Below are positions 42,401 to 52,961 of a DNA stretch of 64,000 nt, piece by piece. Source of the DNA: Enterobacter sp. JBIWA008 (GTDB taxonomy: Bacteria; Pseudomonadota; Gammaproteobacteria; Enterobacterales; Enterobacteriaceae); NCBI RefSeq assembly GCF_019968765.1, contig NZ_CP074149.1, forward strand, positions 1,612,001 through 1,676,000, read 5' to 3'. The translations under genes and the position numbers were made by a program. The notes under the pieces were generated by a model. That model saw only the letters and a program-made list of their open reading frames with translations, made no database searches and was not told the DNA's origin. How positions within the stretch are numbered: position 1 is the first letter of the stretch; each line of letters begins with the position of its first letter.

Positions 42401-42739
42401 ACTTTGTGAACCACCTCAAACTTCAGAACACCCTGGCGAATTAAACAACAAAACCTATCCTATATATATGAAATCCTTATGATTAATTGAGATAAAGGCG
42501 ATTCGTATAAACAGACCTTAAACGGCTCGTTTTTTCTTATGTCTGTGAAAGGCCTTCCGGATGGCTGTAAAAGTGGTTGAAATTTGTGCTATCGCCTGAG
42601 GGTGTAATAATCGCAATAAGAATGGGGTTTATTTTTTGTGGCTGGATATTTCGCGGAAACAAAACGTAACAGGTAGTGGTTGTGACGGGGTTAAGGTTTA
42701 AAGATGCTGACTTTGCGCTGACGAAAACTGACAATGCAG
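42401..42739. other. Distal ompF upstream region
   Basis: About 340 AT-rich bases with no supported gene. TGTTACGTTTTGTTTC on the minus strand within plus 42652-42671 resembles an OmpR site about 360-380 bases before the ompF start, the distance of the E. coli F4 silencer. Nothing else was recognised. Confidence 0.45.
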
Positions 42740-42773
42740 AATAAAATAATGGCCAGCATCTGCTGGCCATTTT
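42740..42773 (-). terminator. Terminator of asnS
   Basis: AATGGCCAGC and GCTGGCCATT form a stem around ATCT. On the minus strand a T-rich TTATTTTATT follows. Confidence 0.8.
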
Positions 42774-42786
42774 AGTCTTTTAGCGA

Positions 42787-44187
42787 TTAGAAGCTGGCGT
42801 TACGCGGAGTACGTGGGAACGGGATCACGTCGCGTACGTTCTGAACACCGGTAACGTAGGCAATCAGACGCTCGAAGCCCAGGCCAAAACCGGCGTGCGG
42901 TACGGTACCGTAACGGCGCAGATCGCGGTACCAGCTGTAGTCAGCGGGGTTGAGCCCCATCTCTTCCATACGCGCGTCCAGCACGTCAAGACGTTCTTCA
43001 CGCTGAGAGCCACCGATGATTTCACCAATGCCCGGCGCCAGAACGTCCATCGCTGCCACGGTTTTACCGTCTTCGTTAAGGCGCATATAGAAGGCCTTAA
43101 TGTCTTTCGGGTAGTTTTTAACGACAACCGGCGCTTTGAAATGTTTCTCGGCCAGATAGCGTTCGTGCTCAGACGCCAGGTCAACGCCCCAGTAAACCGG
43201 GTTCTCGAACGTCTCACCGCATTTCTCGAGGATCGCCACCGCGTCGGTATAGTCCACCTGCGCAAAGTCGGCAGAGACGAAGCGTTCAAGACGCGCCACA
43301 GCATCGCTGTCTACGCGCTCGGCGAAGAATTTCATGTCGTCAGGACGCTCTTCCAGCACCGCTTTGAAGACATACTTCAGCATCGCTTCCGCCAGACCCG
43401 CAACATCGTCCAGGTCGGCGAACGCCACTTCAGGCTCCAGCATCCAGAATTCCGCCAGGTGACGGCTGGTGTTGGAGTTTTCGGCACGGAAGGTAGGGCC
43501 GAAGGTGTAGATTTTAGACAGCGCACAGGCGTACGTTTCGCCGTTGAGCTGACCGGATACGGTCAGGAAGGCCTCTTTACCAAAGAAGTCTTTGTCATAG
43601 TCCACTTTACCTTCCGGCGTGCGCGGCAGGTTTTCCATGTCCAGCGTTGAAACGCGGAACATCTCACCCGCACCTTCCGTATCGGACGCGGTGATCAGTG
43701 GGGTAGACACCCAGAAATAACCCTGCTCATCGAAGAAACGATGCAGCGCTTGCGCCAGCGTATGACGCACGCGCGCCACCGCACCAATCAGGTTGGTACG
43801 CGGACGCAGGTGGGCGACTTCACGCAGATATTCGATGCTGTGGCGTTTTGCCGCCATCGGATAGGTGTCCGGATCTTCAACCCAGCCGGTGACTTCAATC
43901 GCAGAAGCCTGAATTTCGAAGCTCTGGCCCTGGCCCGGGGATGCCACAACCACGCCGGTAACAATGACGGAACAACCTGTTGTCAGGCGCAGAACGTCAT
44001 CATTGTAATTGGGCAGAGAATTATTAATGACGGCCTGTACAGGATCAAAGCAGGAACCGTCATAGACGGCAAGGAAGGAGATGCCAGCTTTAGAATCTCG
44101 GCGGGTACGCACCCATCCGCGCACGGTGACTTCCTGGTCAACGGCGACACGGCCCTGGAGTACGTCGGCTACAGGCACAACGCTCAT
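42787..44187 (-). CDS. asnS: Asparaginyl-tRNA synthetase
   Basis: Class IIb synthetase that charges tRNA-Asn. The start [16 protein letters not shown] at 44187 gives 466 residues, as in E. coli; the 15 extra codons to 44232 have no homology. An N-terminal OB-fold anticodon domain ([16 protein letters not shown]) precedes the catalytic core with motif 2 [19 protein letters not shown] and motif 3 [10 protein letters not shown]. It is followed by its own terminator and then the ompF control region. Confidence 0.97.
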   Translation of the reverse strand: MSVVPVADVLQGRVAVDQEVTVRGWVRTRRDSKAGISFLAVYDGSCFDPVQAVINNSLPNYNDDVLRLTTGCSVIVTGVVVASPGQGQSFEIQASAIEVTGWVEDPDTYPMAAKRHSIEYLREVAHLRPRTNLIGAVARVRHTLAQALHRFFDEQGYFWVSTPLITASDTEGAGEMFRVSTLDMENLPRTPEGKVDYDKDFFGKEAFLTVSGQLNGETYACALSKIYTFGPTFRAENSNTSRHLAEFWMLEPEVAFADLDDVAGLAEAMLKYVFKAVLEERPDDMKFFAERVDSDAVARLERFVSADFAQVDYTDAVAILEKCGETFENPVYWGVDLASEHERYLAEKHFKAPVVVKNYPKDIKAFYMRLNEDGKTVAAMDVLAPGIGEIIGGSQREERLDVLDARMEEMGLNPADYSWYRDLRRYGTVPHAGFGLGFERLIAYVTGVQNVRDVIPFPRTPRNASF

Positions 44188-44324
44188 AATATTCTCTCTG
44201 TTAATAGTCGGAAAAAATAAACACTTGTCCACCCTTATGGGGGGATATCTATGTTACCTGCCATCCGCTATCAGACAAGTAAATTTCGCAGTCAAAAGAG
44301 AAGAATTGAGAAATAAATAAGGAG

Positions 44325-44347
44325 AAGGGAGCCATAAAGGCTCCCTT
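44325..44347 (-). terminator. Terminator-like hairpin after pncB
   Basis: AAGGGAGCC and GGCTCCCTT form a nine-pair stem around ATAAA just after the pncB stop. The minus-strand tail CTCCTTATTTATTT is only modestly T-rich. Confidence 0.6.
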
Positions 44348-44353
44348 AAGCGC

Positions 44354-45556
44354 TTAACTGGCTTTTTTGATCAAGGGGAGATCGAACGCTTTGCGCAATG
44401 CGCGGACAAACGCTTTGTCATGGCAGATGGTTTTACCCGGGCTGTCGGAGAGTTTTGCCACCGGCTTGCCGTTACATTCCACCAGCTTAATCACGATATT
44501 CAGAGGTTTCACCTGAGGAATATCACAGGTCAAACGGGTACCAATCCCGAAGCTCAGGTTCACACGGGTGCTGAAATGGCGATAGAGGTCGACCGCTTTC
44601 GCCAGGTCGAGATTATCCGAGAAGACCAGCACCTTGCTCATCGGGTCAATGCCAAGTTTTTGGTAATGGGCAATGGCCTTCTCGCCCCATTCAACCGGAT
44701 CCCCGGAGTCGTGGCGTAACCCCTGGTAACGTTCAGCGAACTCGGGACCAAAGTCGCGCAGGAAGGCATCCATCGTAATACAGTCGGTGAGGGCGATCCC
44801 GAGCTGATTCGGGTACTCCTCAAGCCATGCGGCCAGTGCTGCGCGCTGGCTGTTAGCCAAATCGGGGCTGATCTGCTGATGCGCCTGGAACCACTCGTGC
44901 GCCTGGGTACCCATTGGCGTCAGGCTGAGGCGACGGGCCAGATCGTAGTTACTGGTGCCCACGAACCACGGCTCCCGCTGCAGACGTTTAACGATGGCCT
45001 CCTGAACGTCACGCGAAAAACGGCGCCGCGTACCAAAGTCCATCAGGCGGAAGCGGGACATATCCAGCCCTGCGGTCAGCGTGGAGAAGTCAGCGAGTTT
45101 GTTTTCCAGCGCGGCGACGGCCTGCTCGACGCTCGTTTCCGGCGAACGATAGCGGTGAGCCAGTTCACTGATCACCGCCAGAAGCGGTACTTCCCACATG
45201 ATCACTTCCCGCCACGGACCTTCAAGGCGAATATCCAGCTTGCCGTTATCGTTAAGCACGGTGACCTGCTCCGGCTTATAGCGGAAATCGCGCAGCCAGT
45301 TCAGGTAGTCGGTTTTGAAGAAAGGCAGGCCGGAAAGCCACTGATATTCCTCGTCCTGCAGCGTCAGATGCTGCATCGCATCGACCTGTTCACGAATGGC
45401 GTCTGCGTAGATACCGAGCAAGTCGTCGCCACGACAGCGGAATTCCGCCGCGACATGAACGTCATAGTAATGGTGGAAAACGGCTTGCTGCATATGCAGT
45501 TTATACGCGTCGGTATCCAGCAACGTATGCAGAACTGGAGAAGCGAATTGAGTCAT
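44354..45556 (-). CDS. pncB: Nicotinate phosphoribosyltransferase
   Basis: Salvages nicotinate to nicotinate mononucleotide for NAD synthesis, using ATP and PRPP. The start [19 protein letters not shown] at 45556 gives 400 residues, as in E. coli; the longer frame crosses the NadR operator. Conserved segments include [35 protein letters not shown] and [15 protein letters not shown] candidate NadR box overlaps the predicted transcription start. It is divergent from pepN. Confidence 0.96.
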   Translation of the reverse strand: MTQFASPVLHTLLDTDAYKLHMQQAVFHHYYDVHVAAEFRCRGDDLLGIYADAIREQVDAMQHLTLQDEEYQWLSGLPFFKTDYLNWLRDFRYKPEQVTVLNDNGKLDIRLEGPWREVIMWEVPLLAVISELAHRYRSPETSVEQAVAALENKLADFSTLTAGLDMSRFRLMDFGTRRRFSRDVQEAIVKRLQREPWFVGTSNYDLARRLSLTPMGTQAHEWFQAHQQISPDLANSQRAALAAWLEEYPNQLGIALTDCITMDAFLRDFGPEFAERYQGLRHDSGDPVEWGEKAIAHYQKLGIDPMSKVLVFSDNLDLAKAVDLYRHFSTRVNLSFGIGTRLTCDIPQVKPLNIVIKLVECNGKPVAKLSDSPGKTICHDKAFVRALRKAFDLPLIKKAS

Positions 45557-45585
45557 AGGTGCGCAGTAGCATCCTCTCACAGGAG

Positions 45586-45617
45586 CGTTTAGTACAATAA
45601 ACAACTCCGGAGTATAC
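45586..45617 (-). promoter_or_regulatory. pncB promoter with NadR operator
   Basis: CGTTTA-GTACAA-TAAACA at 45586-45603 matches the NadR box TGTTTA-N6-TAAACA at eleven of twelve positions. A minus-strand -10 TATACT lies at plus 45612-45617, placing the start near 45605, so the operator would cover the first transcribed bases. Confidence 0.7.
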
Positions 45618-45810
45618 CTTGTTTAGTGATTTATTGAACCCCGATCACAACATAAGCGCGTTTTATGGTCGAGGGCATTTTGTGCCCCGTGTTATACAAA
45701 TGTAGCAAAAAAAGGTTTTGACCCTGAAAAGATGAACATTCTGCATAGCGCGATTTGCGCAACAGGAATATATTGAAACGTTACTCGACAAACGATGCAT
45801 AAGGTTTTCT

Positions 45811-48423
45811 ATGACACAACAGCCACAAGCCAAATACCGCCACGACTACCGTGCGCCGGATTACCTGATTAGCGAAATCGATCTGACTTTTGACCTGGAT
45901 GCCACTAAAACCGTTGTCACGGCAGTGAGCCAGGTTACGCGCCATAGCGCAACTGCGGTGCCGCTGCGTCTGGATGGTGAAGACCTGACGCTGGTCTCCC
46001 TGCATATTAATGATGAAGCCTGGTCGGACTATAAGGAAGAAAACAACCAGCTGGTCATCGACAACCTGCCGGAACAGTTTACGCTGCGCATCGTGAATGA
46101 AATCAGCCCAGCCGCCAACACCGCGCTGGAAGGGCTTTACCAGTCGGGCGTGGCGCTGTGTACCCAGTGTGAAGCGGAAGGGTTCCGCCACATTACGTGG
46201 TATCTCGACCGTCCGGACGTCCTGGCGCGCTTCACCACCAAAATCATCGCCGATAAAACCCTGTATCCCTTCCTGCTCTCCAACGGTAACCGCGTAGGCG
46301 AAGGCGAGCTGGAGAATGGCCGTCACTGGGTGCAGTGGCAGGATCCCTTCCCGAAACCGTGCTACCTTTTTGCGCTGGTGGCGGGGGACTTCGACGTGCT
46401 GCGCGACACCTTCAAAACGCGCTCAGGCCGCGAAGTGGCGCTGGAGCTGTTTGTTGACCGCGGCAACCTGGACCGCGCGCCGTGGGCGATGACCTCGCTC
46501 ATCAACTCCATGAAGTGGGACGAAGAGCGCTTCGGCCTCGAATATGACCTCGACATCTATATGATCGTCGCCGTTGATTTCTTCAACATGGGCGCAATGG
46601 AGAACAAAGGCCTTAACGTCTTTAACTCCAAATACGTGCTGGCGCGTACCGATACCGCAACCGACAAAGACTACCTCGATATCGAACGCGTTATCGGCCA
46701 CGAATATTTCCACAACTGGACCGGTAACCGCGTCACCTGCCGCGACTGGTTCCAGCTGAGCCTGAAAGAGGGCCTGACCGTCTTCCGTGACCAGGAGTTC
46801 AGCTCCGATCTCGGTTCACGCGCGGTGAACCGCATCAACAACGTGCGTACCATGCGTGGACTACAGTTTGCGGAAGATGCCAGCCCAATGGCGCACCCGA
46901 TCCGCCCAGATAAAGTCATCGAGATGAACAACTTCTACACCCTGACGGTGTACGAGAAGGGCGCTGAAATTATCCGCATGATCCACACCCTGCTGGGCGA
47001 GGAGAACTTCCAGAAAGGCATGCAGCTGTACTTCGAGCGTCATGACGGCAGCGCGGCCACCTGCGACGACTTTGTGCAGGCGATGGAAGATGCCTCTAAT
47101 GTCGATCTCTCTCACTTCCGCCGCTGGTACAGCCAGGCCGGGACGCCAGTTGTCACCGTCAAAGACGATTACAATCCGGAAACCGAGCAGTACACCCTGA
47201 CCATCAGCCAGCGCACGCCGCCGACGGCAGAGCAGGAAGAGAAATATCCGCTGCATATTCCGTTCAGCATTGAGCTGTACGATAACGAAGGCAAAGTCAT
47301 CCCGCTCCAGAAGGGCGGCCACCCGGTACACCACGTGCTGAACGTGACCCAGGCCGAGCAGACCTTTATCTTCGATAACGTCTACTTCCAGCCGGTGCCT
47401 GCGCTGCTGTGTGAATTTTCCGCGCCGGTGAAGCTGGAATACAAGTGGAGCGATCAGCAGCTGACGTTCCTGATGCGTCACGCGCGTAACGATTTCTCCC
47501 GCTGGGACGCGGCGCAAAGCCTGCTGGCAACCTACATTAAGATCAACGTAAACCGTCATCAGCAGGGTCAGCCGCTGTCGCTGCCTGTCCATGTGGCTGA
47601 CGCGTTCCGCGCGATCCTGCTGGATGAGAAGATTGACCCGGCGCTGGCCGCTGAAATTCTGACTCTGCCATCTGCAACTGAAATTGCGGAGTTGTTCGAG
47701 ATTATCGATCCGATCGCGATCGTGGCGGTGCGTGAAGCGCTGACCCGTACGCTGGCTGCTGAACTGGCGGACGAGTTCCTCGCCATTTATAACGCCAACA
47801 AGCTTGACGCTTATCGCGTTGAGCACGCGGACATTGGTAAACGTTCTCTGCGTAATACCTGCCTGCGCTATCTGGCGTTTGGTGAAACTGAACTGGCGAA
47901 CACCCTGGTGAGCAAGCAGTATCACGAAGCGGATAACATGACCGACGCGCTGGCCGCACTGGGCGCAAGCGTTGCCGCCGAACTGCCGTGCCGCGATGCG
48001 CTGATGCAGGAGTACGACGACAAGTGGCATCAGGATGGCCTGGTGATGGACAAGTGGTTCATCCTGCAGGCGACCAGCCCGGCGGCCGATGCGCTCAGCA
48101 ACGTGCGCAGCCTGCTGAAGCATCGTTCCTTTACCCTGAGCAACCCAAACCGCGTGCGCTCGCTGATTGGCGCGTTTGCCAGCAGCAACCCGGCCGCATT
48201 CCATGCCGAAGACGGCAGCGGTTATCAGTTCATGGTGGAAATGCTGACCGAGCTGAACAGCCGTAATCCGCAGGTGGCGTCGCGTCTGATAGAGCCGCTG
48301 ATCCGTCTGAAACGCTACGATGAGAAGCGTCAGGCGAAGATGCGTGCCGCGCTTGAGCAGCTGAAAGGGCTGGAAAACCTGTCTGGCGATCTGTACGAGA
48401 AGATTGCTAAAGCGTTAGCGTAA
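45811..48423 (+). CDS. pepN: Aminopeptidase N
   Basis: Cytoplasmic M1-family zinc aminopeptidase with broad specificity, a main peptidase in protein turnover. The 870 residues match E. coli PepN. The substrate-binding GAMEN and the zinc site HEYFH, with a downstream glutamate in LKEGLTVFRDQEF, are intact. A large C-terminal helical domain follows. It is divergent from pncB; a short palindromic repeat lies after its stop. Confidence 0.97.
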   Translation: MTQQPQAKYRHDYRAPDYLISEIDLTFDLDATKTVVTAVSQVTRHSATAVPLRLDGEDLTLVSLHINDEAWSDYKEENNQLVIDNLPEQFTLRIVNEISPAANTALEGLYQSGVALCTQCEAEGFRHITWYLDRPDVLARFTTKIIADKTLYPFLLSNGNRVGEGELENGRHWVQWQDPFPKPCYLFALVAGDFDVLRDTFKTRSGREVALELFVDRGNLDRAPWAMTSLINSMKWDEERFGLEYDLDIYMIVAVDFFNMGAMENKGLNVFNSKYVLARTDTATDKDYLDIERVIGHEYFHNWTGNRVTCRDWFQLSLKEGLTVFRDQEFSSDLGSRAVNRINNVRTMRGLQFAEDASPMAHPIRPDKVIEMNNFYTLTVYEKGAEIIRMIHTLLGEENFQKGMQLYFERHDGSAATCDDFVQAMEDASNVDLSHFRRWYSQAGTPVVTVKDDYNPETEQYTLTISQRTPPTAEQEEKYPLHIPFSIELYDNEGKVIPLQKGGHPVHHVLNVTQAEQTFIFDNVYFQPVPALLCEFSAPVKLEYKWSDQQLTFLMRHARNDFSRWDAAQSLLATYIKINVNRHQQGQPLSLPVHVADAFRAILLDEKIDPALAAEILTLPSATEIAELFEIIDPIAIVAVREALTRTLAAELADEFLAIYNANKLDAYRVEHADIGKRSLRNTCLRYLAFGETELANTLVSKQYHEADNMTDALAALGASVAAELPCRDALMQEYDDKWHQDGLVMDKWFILQATSPAADALSNVRSLLKHRSFTLSNPNRVRSLIGAFASSNPAAFHAEDGSGYQFMVEMLTELNSRNPQVASRLIEPLIRLKRYDEKRQAKMRAALEQLKGLENLSGDLYEKIAKALA

Positions 48424-48437
48424 TAAAAATTAACCCA

Positions 48438-48471
48438 CCCTCTCCCTGTGGGAGAGGGCCGGGGTGAGGGC
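48438..48471. repeat. Short intergenic palindromic repeat
   Basis: CCCTCTCCC (48438-48446) and GGGAGAGGG (48450-48458) form a perfect stem with a TGT loop, followed by CCGGGGTGAGGGC. This unit resembles an interspersed REP-like repeat that I recall from Enterobacter and Klebsiella intergenic regions. It sits between convergent pepN and ssuB and could also act as a transcript end. Confidence 0.6.
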
Positions 48472-48472
48472 A

Positions 48473-49243
48473 TCAGGCATTAGCCTTAGCTCGTTCTAAC
48501 TCCGTCCCCCCTCGCTTCATCACCCGATCCAACACTTCAGCTTCCAGCTCCGCCAGTCTTGCCGAGCCCACGCGACGAGGCCGCGGAAGATCCACCGTCA
48601 GATCCAGACCTATTTTCCCGTCCTCTATTAACAGCACCCGGTCAGCCATCGCGACGGCCTCGCTCACGTCATGCGTCACCAGCAGTACCGTAAAGCCGTG
48701 CGCCTGCCACAGGGAGCCAATCAAATCCTGCATTTCGATCCGCGTCAGAGCGTCGAGCGCGCCGAGCGGTTCATCAAGCAACAGCAGGCCAGGACGGTGA
48801 ATCAACGCTCGTGCAAGCGCCACGCGCTGCTTCTGCCCACCAGAGAGGGCAGCAGGCCATTCACCCGCACGATTTTCCAGCCCAACGGCGGCCAGCGCCT
48901 GGCGGGCTTCATCCCGCCAGCTGCCCTTAAGACCGAGCCCGACATTGTCGATAACCGATTTCCACGGCAGCAGACGCGCATCCTGAAACATCATGCGGGT
49001 ATCGTCCTGAATATTCGAAAGCGGCGTTGTTCCTGCCAGAATGTCGCCGCTGTTGGGGGCTTCCAGTCCGGCCAGAAGCCGTAGCAGCGTACTCTTGCCG
49101 CCGCCGCTGCGCCCGACGACGGCCACAAATTGTCCAGCGGGAATGTGCAGATCCAGCCCGTTAAGAATGGTGTTTTCGCCGTAGCGTTTGGTCACGCCGT
49201 TCAGCAGTAACGGCGTTCCCTGGTTCAGTCGTGCAGTATTCAT
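48473..49243 (-). CDS. ssuB: Aliphatic sulfonate ABC transporter ATP-binding subunit
   Basis: ATPase of the SsuABC importer for alkanesulfonates used as sulfur source. The start [16 protein letters not shown] at 49243 gives 256 residues (255 in E. coli). Walker A is GRSGGGKST at about 44-52; the signature is [15 protein letters not shown]; Walker B is [13 protein letters not shown]. The ATG overlaps the ssuC stop by four bases. It is the last gene of ssuEADCB. Confidence 0.95.
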   Translation of the reverse strand: MNTARLNQGTPLLLNGVTKRYGENTILNGLDLHIPAGQFVAVVGRSGGGKSTLLRLLAGLEAPNSGDILAGTTPLSNIQDDTRMMFQDARLLPWKSVIDNVGLGLKGSWRDEARQALAAVGLENRAGEWPAALSGGQKQRVALARALIHRPGLLLLDEPLGALDALTRIEMQDLIGSLWQAHGFTVLLVTHDVSEAVAMADRVLLIEDGKIGLDLTVDLPRPRRVGSARLAELEAEVLDRVMKRGGTELERAKANA

Positions 49244-50031
49244 GCTTTCGCCTCCTGAAGGGTGTAGGCCGGGTTCCAGCGCAGCCAGCTGCGCTCCAGC
49301 CACTGGGCGCTAACGTCGGCGAGTTTGCCGAGCAGGGCATACAGAATGATGGCAACCACCACCACGTCCGTTTGCAGGAACTCGCGGGCGTTCATCGCCA
49401 GGTAGCCTATGCCTGAGTTGGCCGAGATGGTCTCCGCCACAATCAGCGTCAGCCACATCAGGCCGAGCGCAAAACGCACCCCGACCATAATGGAGGGCAG
49501 GGCGCCAGGCAGAATCACGTGAATAAAGAGGGAAAAACCCGATAAGCCGTAGCTGCGCGCCATCTCCACCAGACCGTGATCGATGTTGCGGATGCCGTGC
49601 CAGGTATTGATGTAAATCGGAAACAATGTGCCCAGCGCCACGAGGAAGATCTTGGCGCTCTCATCAATTCCAAACCACAGGATAACCAGCGGGATCAGCG
49701 CCAGATGCGGCACGTTGCGCAGCATCTGAATGGAGGTATCCAGCAGCCGCTCGCCCCAGCGGGAAAGGCCGCTGATCAGGCCCAGAACCAGACCGATGCT
49801 GCCGCCGATGGAAAACCCAATCACGGCGCGCCAGGAGCTGATCGCCAGATGCTGCCACAGCTCGCCGCTCACGCTCAGCGACCAGAACGCTTCTACGACG
49901 CCCTCCGGAGAGGGCAGAATGCGGCTCGACAGCCAGCCGGTGGACGACGCGAGCTGCCAGAGAGCCACAATGCCGACGGGTAAAAACCACGGCGCGGCGC
50001 GCAGCAGCCATTTTTGTGAGGTGGCAGACAT
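49240..50031 (-). CDS. ssuC: Aliphatic sulfonate ABC transporter permease
   Basis: Membrane permease of the sulfonate importer, 263 residues from the ATG at 50031 ([16 protein letters not shown]), with AAGGAG just upstream; a GTG two codons earlier is less likely. Five to six hydrophobic segments and the EAA-type loop region [13 protein letters not shown] are visible. It overlaps ssuB by four bases and starts nine bases after ssuD. Confidence 0.95.
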   Translation of the reverse strand: MSATSQKWLLRAAPWFLPVGIVALWQLASSTGWLSSRILPSPEGVVEAFWSLSVSGELWQHLAISSWRAVIGFSIGGSIGLVLGLISGLSRWGERLLDTSIQMLRNVPHLALIPLVILWFGIDESAKIFLVALGTLFPIYINTWHGIRNIDHGLVEMARSYGLSGFSLFIHVILPGALPSIMVGVRFALGLMWLTLIVAETISANSGIGYLAMNAREFLQTDVVVVAIILYALLGKLADVSAQWLERSWLRWNPAYTLQEAKA

Positions 50032-50040
50032 GGTCACTCC

Positions 50041-51186
50041 TTAGCTCTGTGCGGCTTTGCGTGGAATAAACTCGTTCGCCACGGCTTCGCCCTGCAGCTG
50101 AAGCCGCTGCGGCTGCGGAATTTCCGGAATGGCAACATCCAGATGCGGGAACAACAGCTCGCCCACCTTGTACGCCTCTTCGAGATGCGGATAACCGGAG
50201 AGAATAAAGCTGTCGATGCCCAGCTCAGCGTATTCGTTGATACGTGCAGCTACGGTCGGTCCGTCGCCGACCAGCGCCGTACCCGCACCGCCGCGCACCA
50301 GGCCGACGCCCGCCCACAGGTTTGGGCTGATCTCCAGGTTCTCGCGCTTGCCGTTGTGCAGGGACGCCATCCGGTGCTGCCCGACGGAGTCGGTTTTGGC
50401 AAACGCGGCCTGTGCTTTGGCGATGGTCTCATCGTCCAGGTGCGAGATCAGGCGGTCGGCGGCCTGCCAGGCCTCATCATTGGTTTCACGCACAATCACG
50501 TGCAGGCGAATACCGAAGCGCACCTTGCGGCCATGGGCGGCCGCCTTAGCGCGTACCTGGGCAATTTTTTCTTTCACCAGCTCAGGCGGTTCGCCCCAGG
50601 TCAGATAGAGATCGACCTGCTCTGCCGCCAGATCCTGGGCCACATCCGACGACCCGCCAAAGTAAAGAGGAGGACGCGGCTGCTGCACCGGGGGGAAGTA
50701 GAGCTTCGCGTCGCGAACGTGAATATGCTTGCCTTCAAAGGTGACGGTTTCCCCTTCCAGCAGACGTCGCCAGACGTGGGTGAACTCGGCGGAGGCTTCG
50801 TAGCGTTCGGTATGGTCGAGGAACACGCCGTCGCCCGCCAGCTCCTGCGGATCGCTGCCCGTTACCAGGTTAAACAGGGCACGGCCGTTGGACAGTCTGT
50901 CCAGCGTTGCCGCCTGACGCGCCGCCACGGTAGGCGAGACCACGCTCGGGCGTAACGCAACCAGGAACTTCAGACGCTGGGTGACCGGAATCATCGACGC
51001 GGCGACCAGCCAGGCATCTTCACATGAGCGTCCGGTCGGGATCAGCACACCGGTGAAACCGATTCGGTCCGCCGCCTGCGCAATCTGCTGCAGGTAGCCG
51101 TGGTCAACCGGGCGCGAGCCCTCTTCTGTACCAAGATAGTGTCCATCACCGTGGGTGGGTAAAAACCAGAAAAGATTCAGACTCAT
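50041..51186 (-). CDS. ssuD: Alkanesulfonate monooxygenase
   Basis: Two-component FMNH2-dependent monooxygenase that releases sulfite from alkanesulfonates, using reduced flavin from SsuE. The 381 residues match E. coli. It has the bacterial luciferase-like TIM barrel, with [20 protein letters not shown] at the N-terminus and conserved [20 protein letters not shown]. The ATG overlaps the ssuA stop by four bases. Confidence 0.96.
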   Translation of the reverse strand: MSLNLFWFLPTHGDGHYLGTEEGSRPVDHGYLQQIAQAADRIGFTGVLIPTGRSCEDAWLVAASMIPVTQRLKFLVALRPSVVSPTVAARQAATLDRLSNGRALFNLVTGSDPQELAGDGVFLDHTERYEASAEFTHVWRRLLEGETVTFEGKHIHVRDAKLYFPPVQQPRPPLYFGGSSDVAQDLAAEQVDLYLTWGEPPELVKEKIAQVRAKAAAHGRKVRFGIRLHVIVRETNDEAWQAADRLISHLDDETIAKAQAAFAKTDSVGQHRMASLHNGKRENLEISPNLWAGVGLVRGGAGTALVGDGPTVAARINEYAELGIDSFILSGYPHLEEAYKVGELLFPHLDVAIPEIPQPQRLQLQGEAVANEFIPRKAAQS

Positions 51187-52145
51187 GATTTAGCTCCTTC
51201 TTTGCCTGCGGGCTGCCAGATACGTTCACGAATATCCACCTGCTTAGGAACCAGGTGATTTTGATAGAAGAGGTCAGCGGTTTGTTGCTGAAGCGCGGCG
51301 ACGTGGGCGTCTACGGGCGTAATGGTGGTCGGCGGACGGTGGTTGAGATAGCTCGCGATCACCGGCTCAGGTAAGCCCATGGTTTTCGCCAGCAGGGCAA
51401 TGCTCTCCTGACGCTGGCTCTGGGTCAGCGCATCGGCCTGGGTAAAGGTATCCAGTACGCCCTGGATAAATGCGCCGTTCTTTTCCGCATAAGGACGCGC
51501 GGCCAGATAGAACGAGCCGGTCTGTTTCAGCGTGGTGCCGTCTTTCAATACGCGAACACCGCCCTGCAGTAATGCGGCTGAGTAGTACGGATCCCAGATG
51601 GCCCAGGCATCAACGTTCTTCTGCTGGAACGCGGCGCGCGCGTCGGCAGGCGTCAGATAAACGGGCTGAATGTCGGTGAACTTGAGCCCGGCTTCTTGCA
51701 GGGCGCGCAGCAGCAGGTTGTGTGAGCTGGAACCTTTCTGAAAAGCCACTTTATGCCCTTTGAGGTCGGCGACGCTTTTAATGTCGCTGTTTTCAGGCAC
51801 CAGAATCACTTCGGCTTTCGGTTTGGGCGGCTCAACGCCAACATAGACAAGGTCCGCTCCCGCCGCCTGGGCGAATATCGGCGGAATATCCCCCGTGCTG
51901 CCAATATCGATACTGCCGACGTTCAGGGCCTCCAGCATCTGCGGGCCAGCCGGGAACTCCACCCAGGAGAATTTGGTATCCGGGAAGCGTTTCTCCAGAA
52001 GCTGGTGGCTTTTCGCCAGCACCATGCTGACGCTGCCTTTCTGATAGCCAATGCGCAAACTCTCCGGAGCCGTTTCTGCGGCATGTGCCAGCGAGGTAAG
52101 CGCCATCAAACCTGCCAGTCCGATACGGGTTAAGGTTTTAAACAT
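51183..52145 (-). CDS. ssuA: Aliphatic sulfonate-binding periplasmic protein
   Basis: Substrate-binding protein of the sulfonate importer. The start at 52145 ([22 protein letters not shown]) gives 320 residues with a typical Sec signal cleaved after AHA near residue 22; the frame runs 50 codons further inside ssuE, without homology. The mature part carries [19 protein letters not shown] and [19 protein letters not shown]. It overlaps ssuE by eight bases. Confidence 0.95.
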   Translation of the reverse strand: MFKTLTRIGLAGLMALTSLAHAAETAPESLRIGYQKGSVSMVLAKSHQLLEKRFPDTKFSWVEFPAGPQMLEALNVGSIDIGSTGDIPPIFAQAAGADLVYVGVEPPKPKAEVILVPENSDIKSVADLKGHKVAFQKGSSSHNLLLRALQEAGLKFTDIQPVYLTPADARAAFQQKNVDAWAIWDPYYSAALLQGGVRVLKDGTTLKQTGSFYLAARPYAEKNGAFIQGVLDTFTQADALTQSQRQESIALLAKTMGLPEPVIASYLNHRPPTTITPVDAHVAALQQQTADLFYQNHLVPKQVDIRERIWQPAGKEGAKS

Positions 52146-52713
52146 GTGCGACTCCTTGAAGCTGAGCAAACGCCGGGGCCTGGATATCCCTGCGGTGCAG
52201 AGCGTGCCAGAAGGTTTCCAGGGCAGTATCGAGGCGGGTTTGCAGGTTCGGCGTAAAATGAGGTTTATGTTGATAGTCGATAACCTGGGAGTCATCGGCG
52301 AAAACGCCGTGGAGGATCTCCTGCGCTTTCAACGCGTTCAGCACCGGCTTCAGGGCGTAATCCACGGCCAGTAAATGGGCCACGGTACCGCCCGTAGCCA
52401 GCGGCAGCACGACTTTGCCGTCCAGGGCGCGTTCCGGGAGCAGATCGAGCAGGGTTTTCAGCGCCCCGGAAAAAGAGGCTTTATAAATGGGCGTTGCCAC
52501 AATTAAGCCGTCAGCGCCGTTAAGCTGCTCGATGAGCGTTTTAAGCGCAGGGCTGTCGAAACGGGCATAGAGCAGATCTTCAGGTTCGAAGTTATGCAGG
52601 TTCCAGTGGCACACTTCCACATCCAGGGCATTGAGTTTTTCGCGGGCATATTCCAGCAGGGCGCTGGAGCGCGAAGGGAATCGTGGACTTCCGGCCAGGG
52701 TAATGACGCGCAT
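52138..52713 (-). CDS. ssuE: NADPH-dependent FMN reductase SsuE
   Basis: Flavodoxin-like reductase that supplies FMNH2 to SsuD. The 191 residues match E. coli. The flavin-binding LAGSPRFPSRSSALL is at residues 5-19 and ATPIYKASFSGALK near the middle. A strong AAGGAGGAAG site precedes the ATG. It is first in ssuEADCB. A weak minus-strand -10 (TAGATA at plus 52744-52749) without a good -35 fits activator dependence (Cbl in E. coli), which is inference. Confidence 0.95.
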   Translation of the reverse strand: MRVITLAGSPRFPSRSSALLEYAREKLNALDVEVCHWNLHNFEPEDLLYARFDSPALKTLIEQLNGADGLIVATPIYKASFSGALKTLLDLLPERALDGKVVLPLATGGTVAHLLAVDYALKPVLNALKAQEILHGVFADDSQVIDYQHKPHFTPNLQTRLDTALETFWHALHRRDIQAPAFAQLQGVAHV

Positions 52714-52850
52714 ACTTCCTCCTTATAACCAATTGTTTGCTTTTATCTAACATTCATAACAATTTTCAGGAGTGTGACACCGCGCGGTTATTCCGCTAAA
52801 TGATTTATCTGCAATTAAAATGCGAAAAAGTGCATAACAAATAGACAGGG

Positions 52851-52866
52851 AGGTAAACGATTGCGT
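52851..52866 (+). promoter_or_regulatory. PurR-type operator upstream of pyrD
   Basis: AGGTAAACGATTGCGT matches the palindromic PurR consensus ACGCAAACGTTTGCGT at thirteen of sixteen positions. It lies 52 bases before the predicted pyrD -10. E. coli pyrD is PurR-repressed. Confidence 0.6.
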
Positions 52867-52917
52867 TTTACGCTGATTTTTTGCCGCAGGTCAATTCCCT
52901 TTCGCGCGTGGATCGCC

Positions 52918-52956
52918 CATAATCCCCTCCCGGTTTGCACACCGGGAATCCAGGAG
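52918..52956 (+). promoter_or_regulatory. pyrD promoter -10 and hairpin leader
   Basis: CATAAT (52918-52923) puts the start in the pyrimidine run near 52929-52931. TCCCGG and CCGGGA form a hairpin at 52928-52947 just before the ribosome site AGGAG (52952-52956). This fits the CTP-dependent start-site switching known for enteric pyrC and pyrD, where starting on C includes the hairpin and lowers translation. Confidence 0.55.
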
Positions 52957-52961
52957 AGTTC

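Noticed and set aside
46861..48204. Long antisense frame inside pepN
   Set aside because: PepN is intact in the forward frame with catalytic motifs; the reverse frame has no family likeness.
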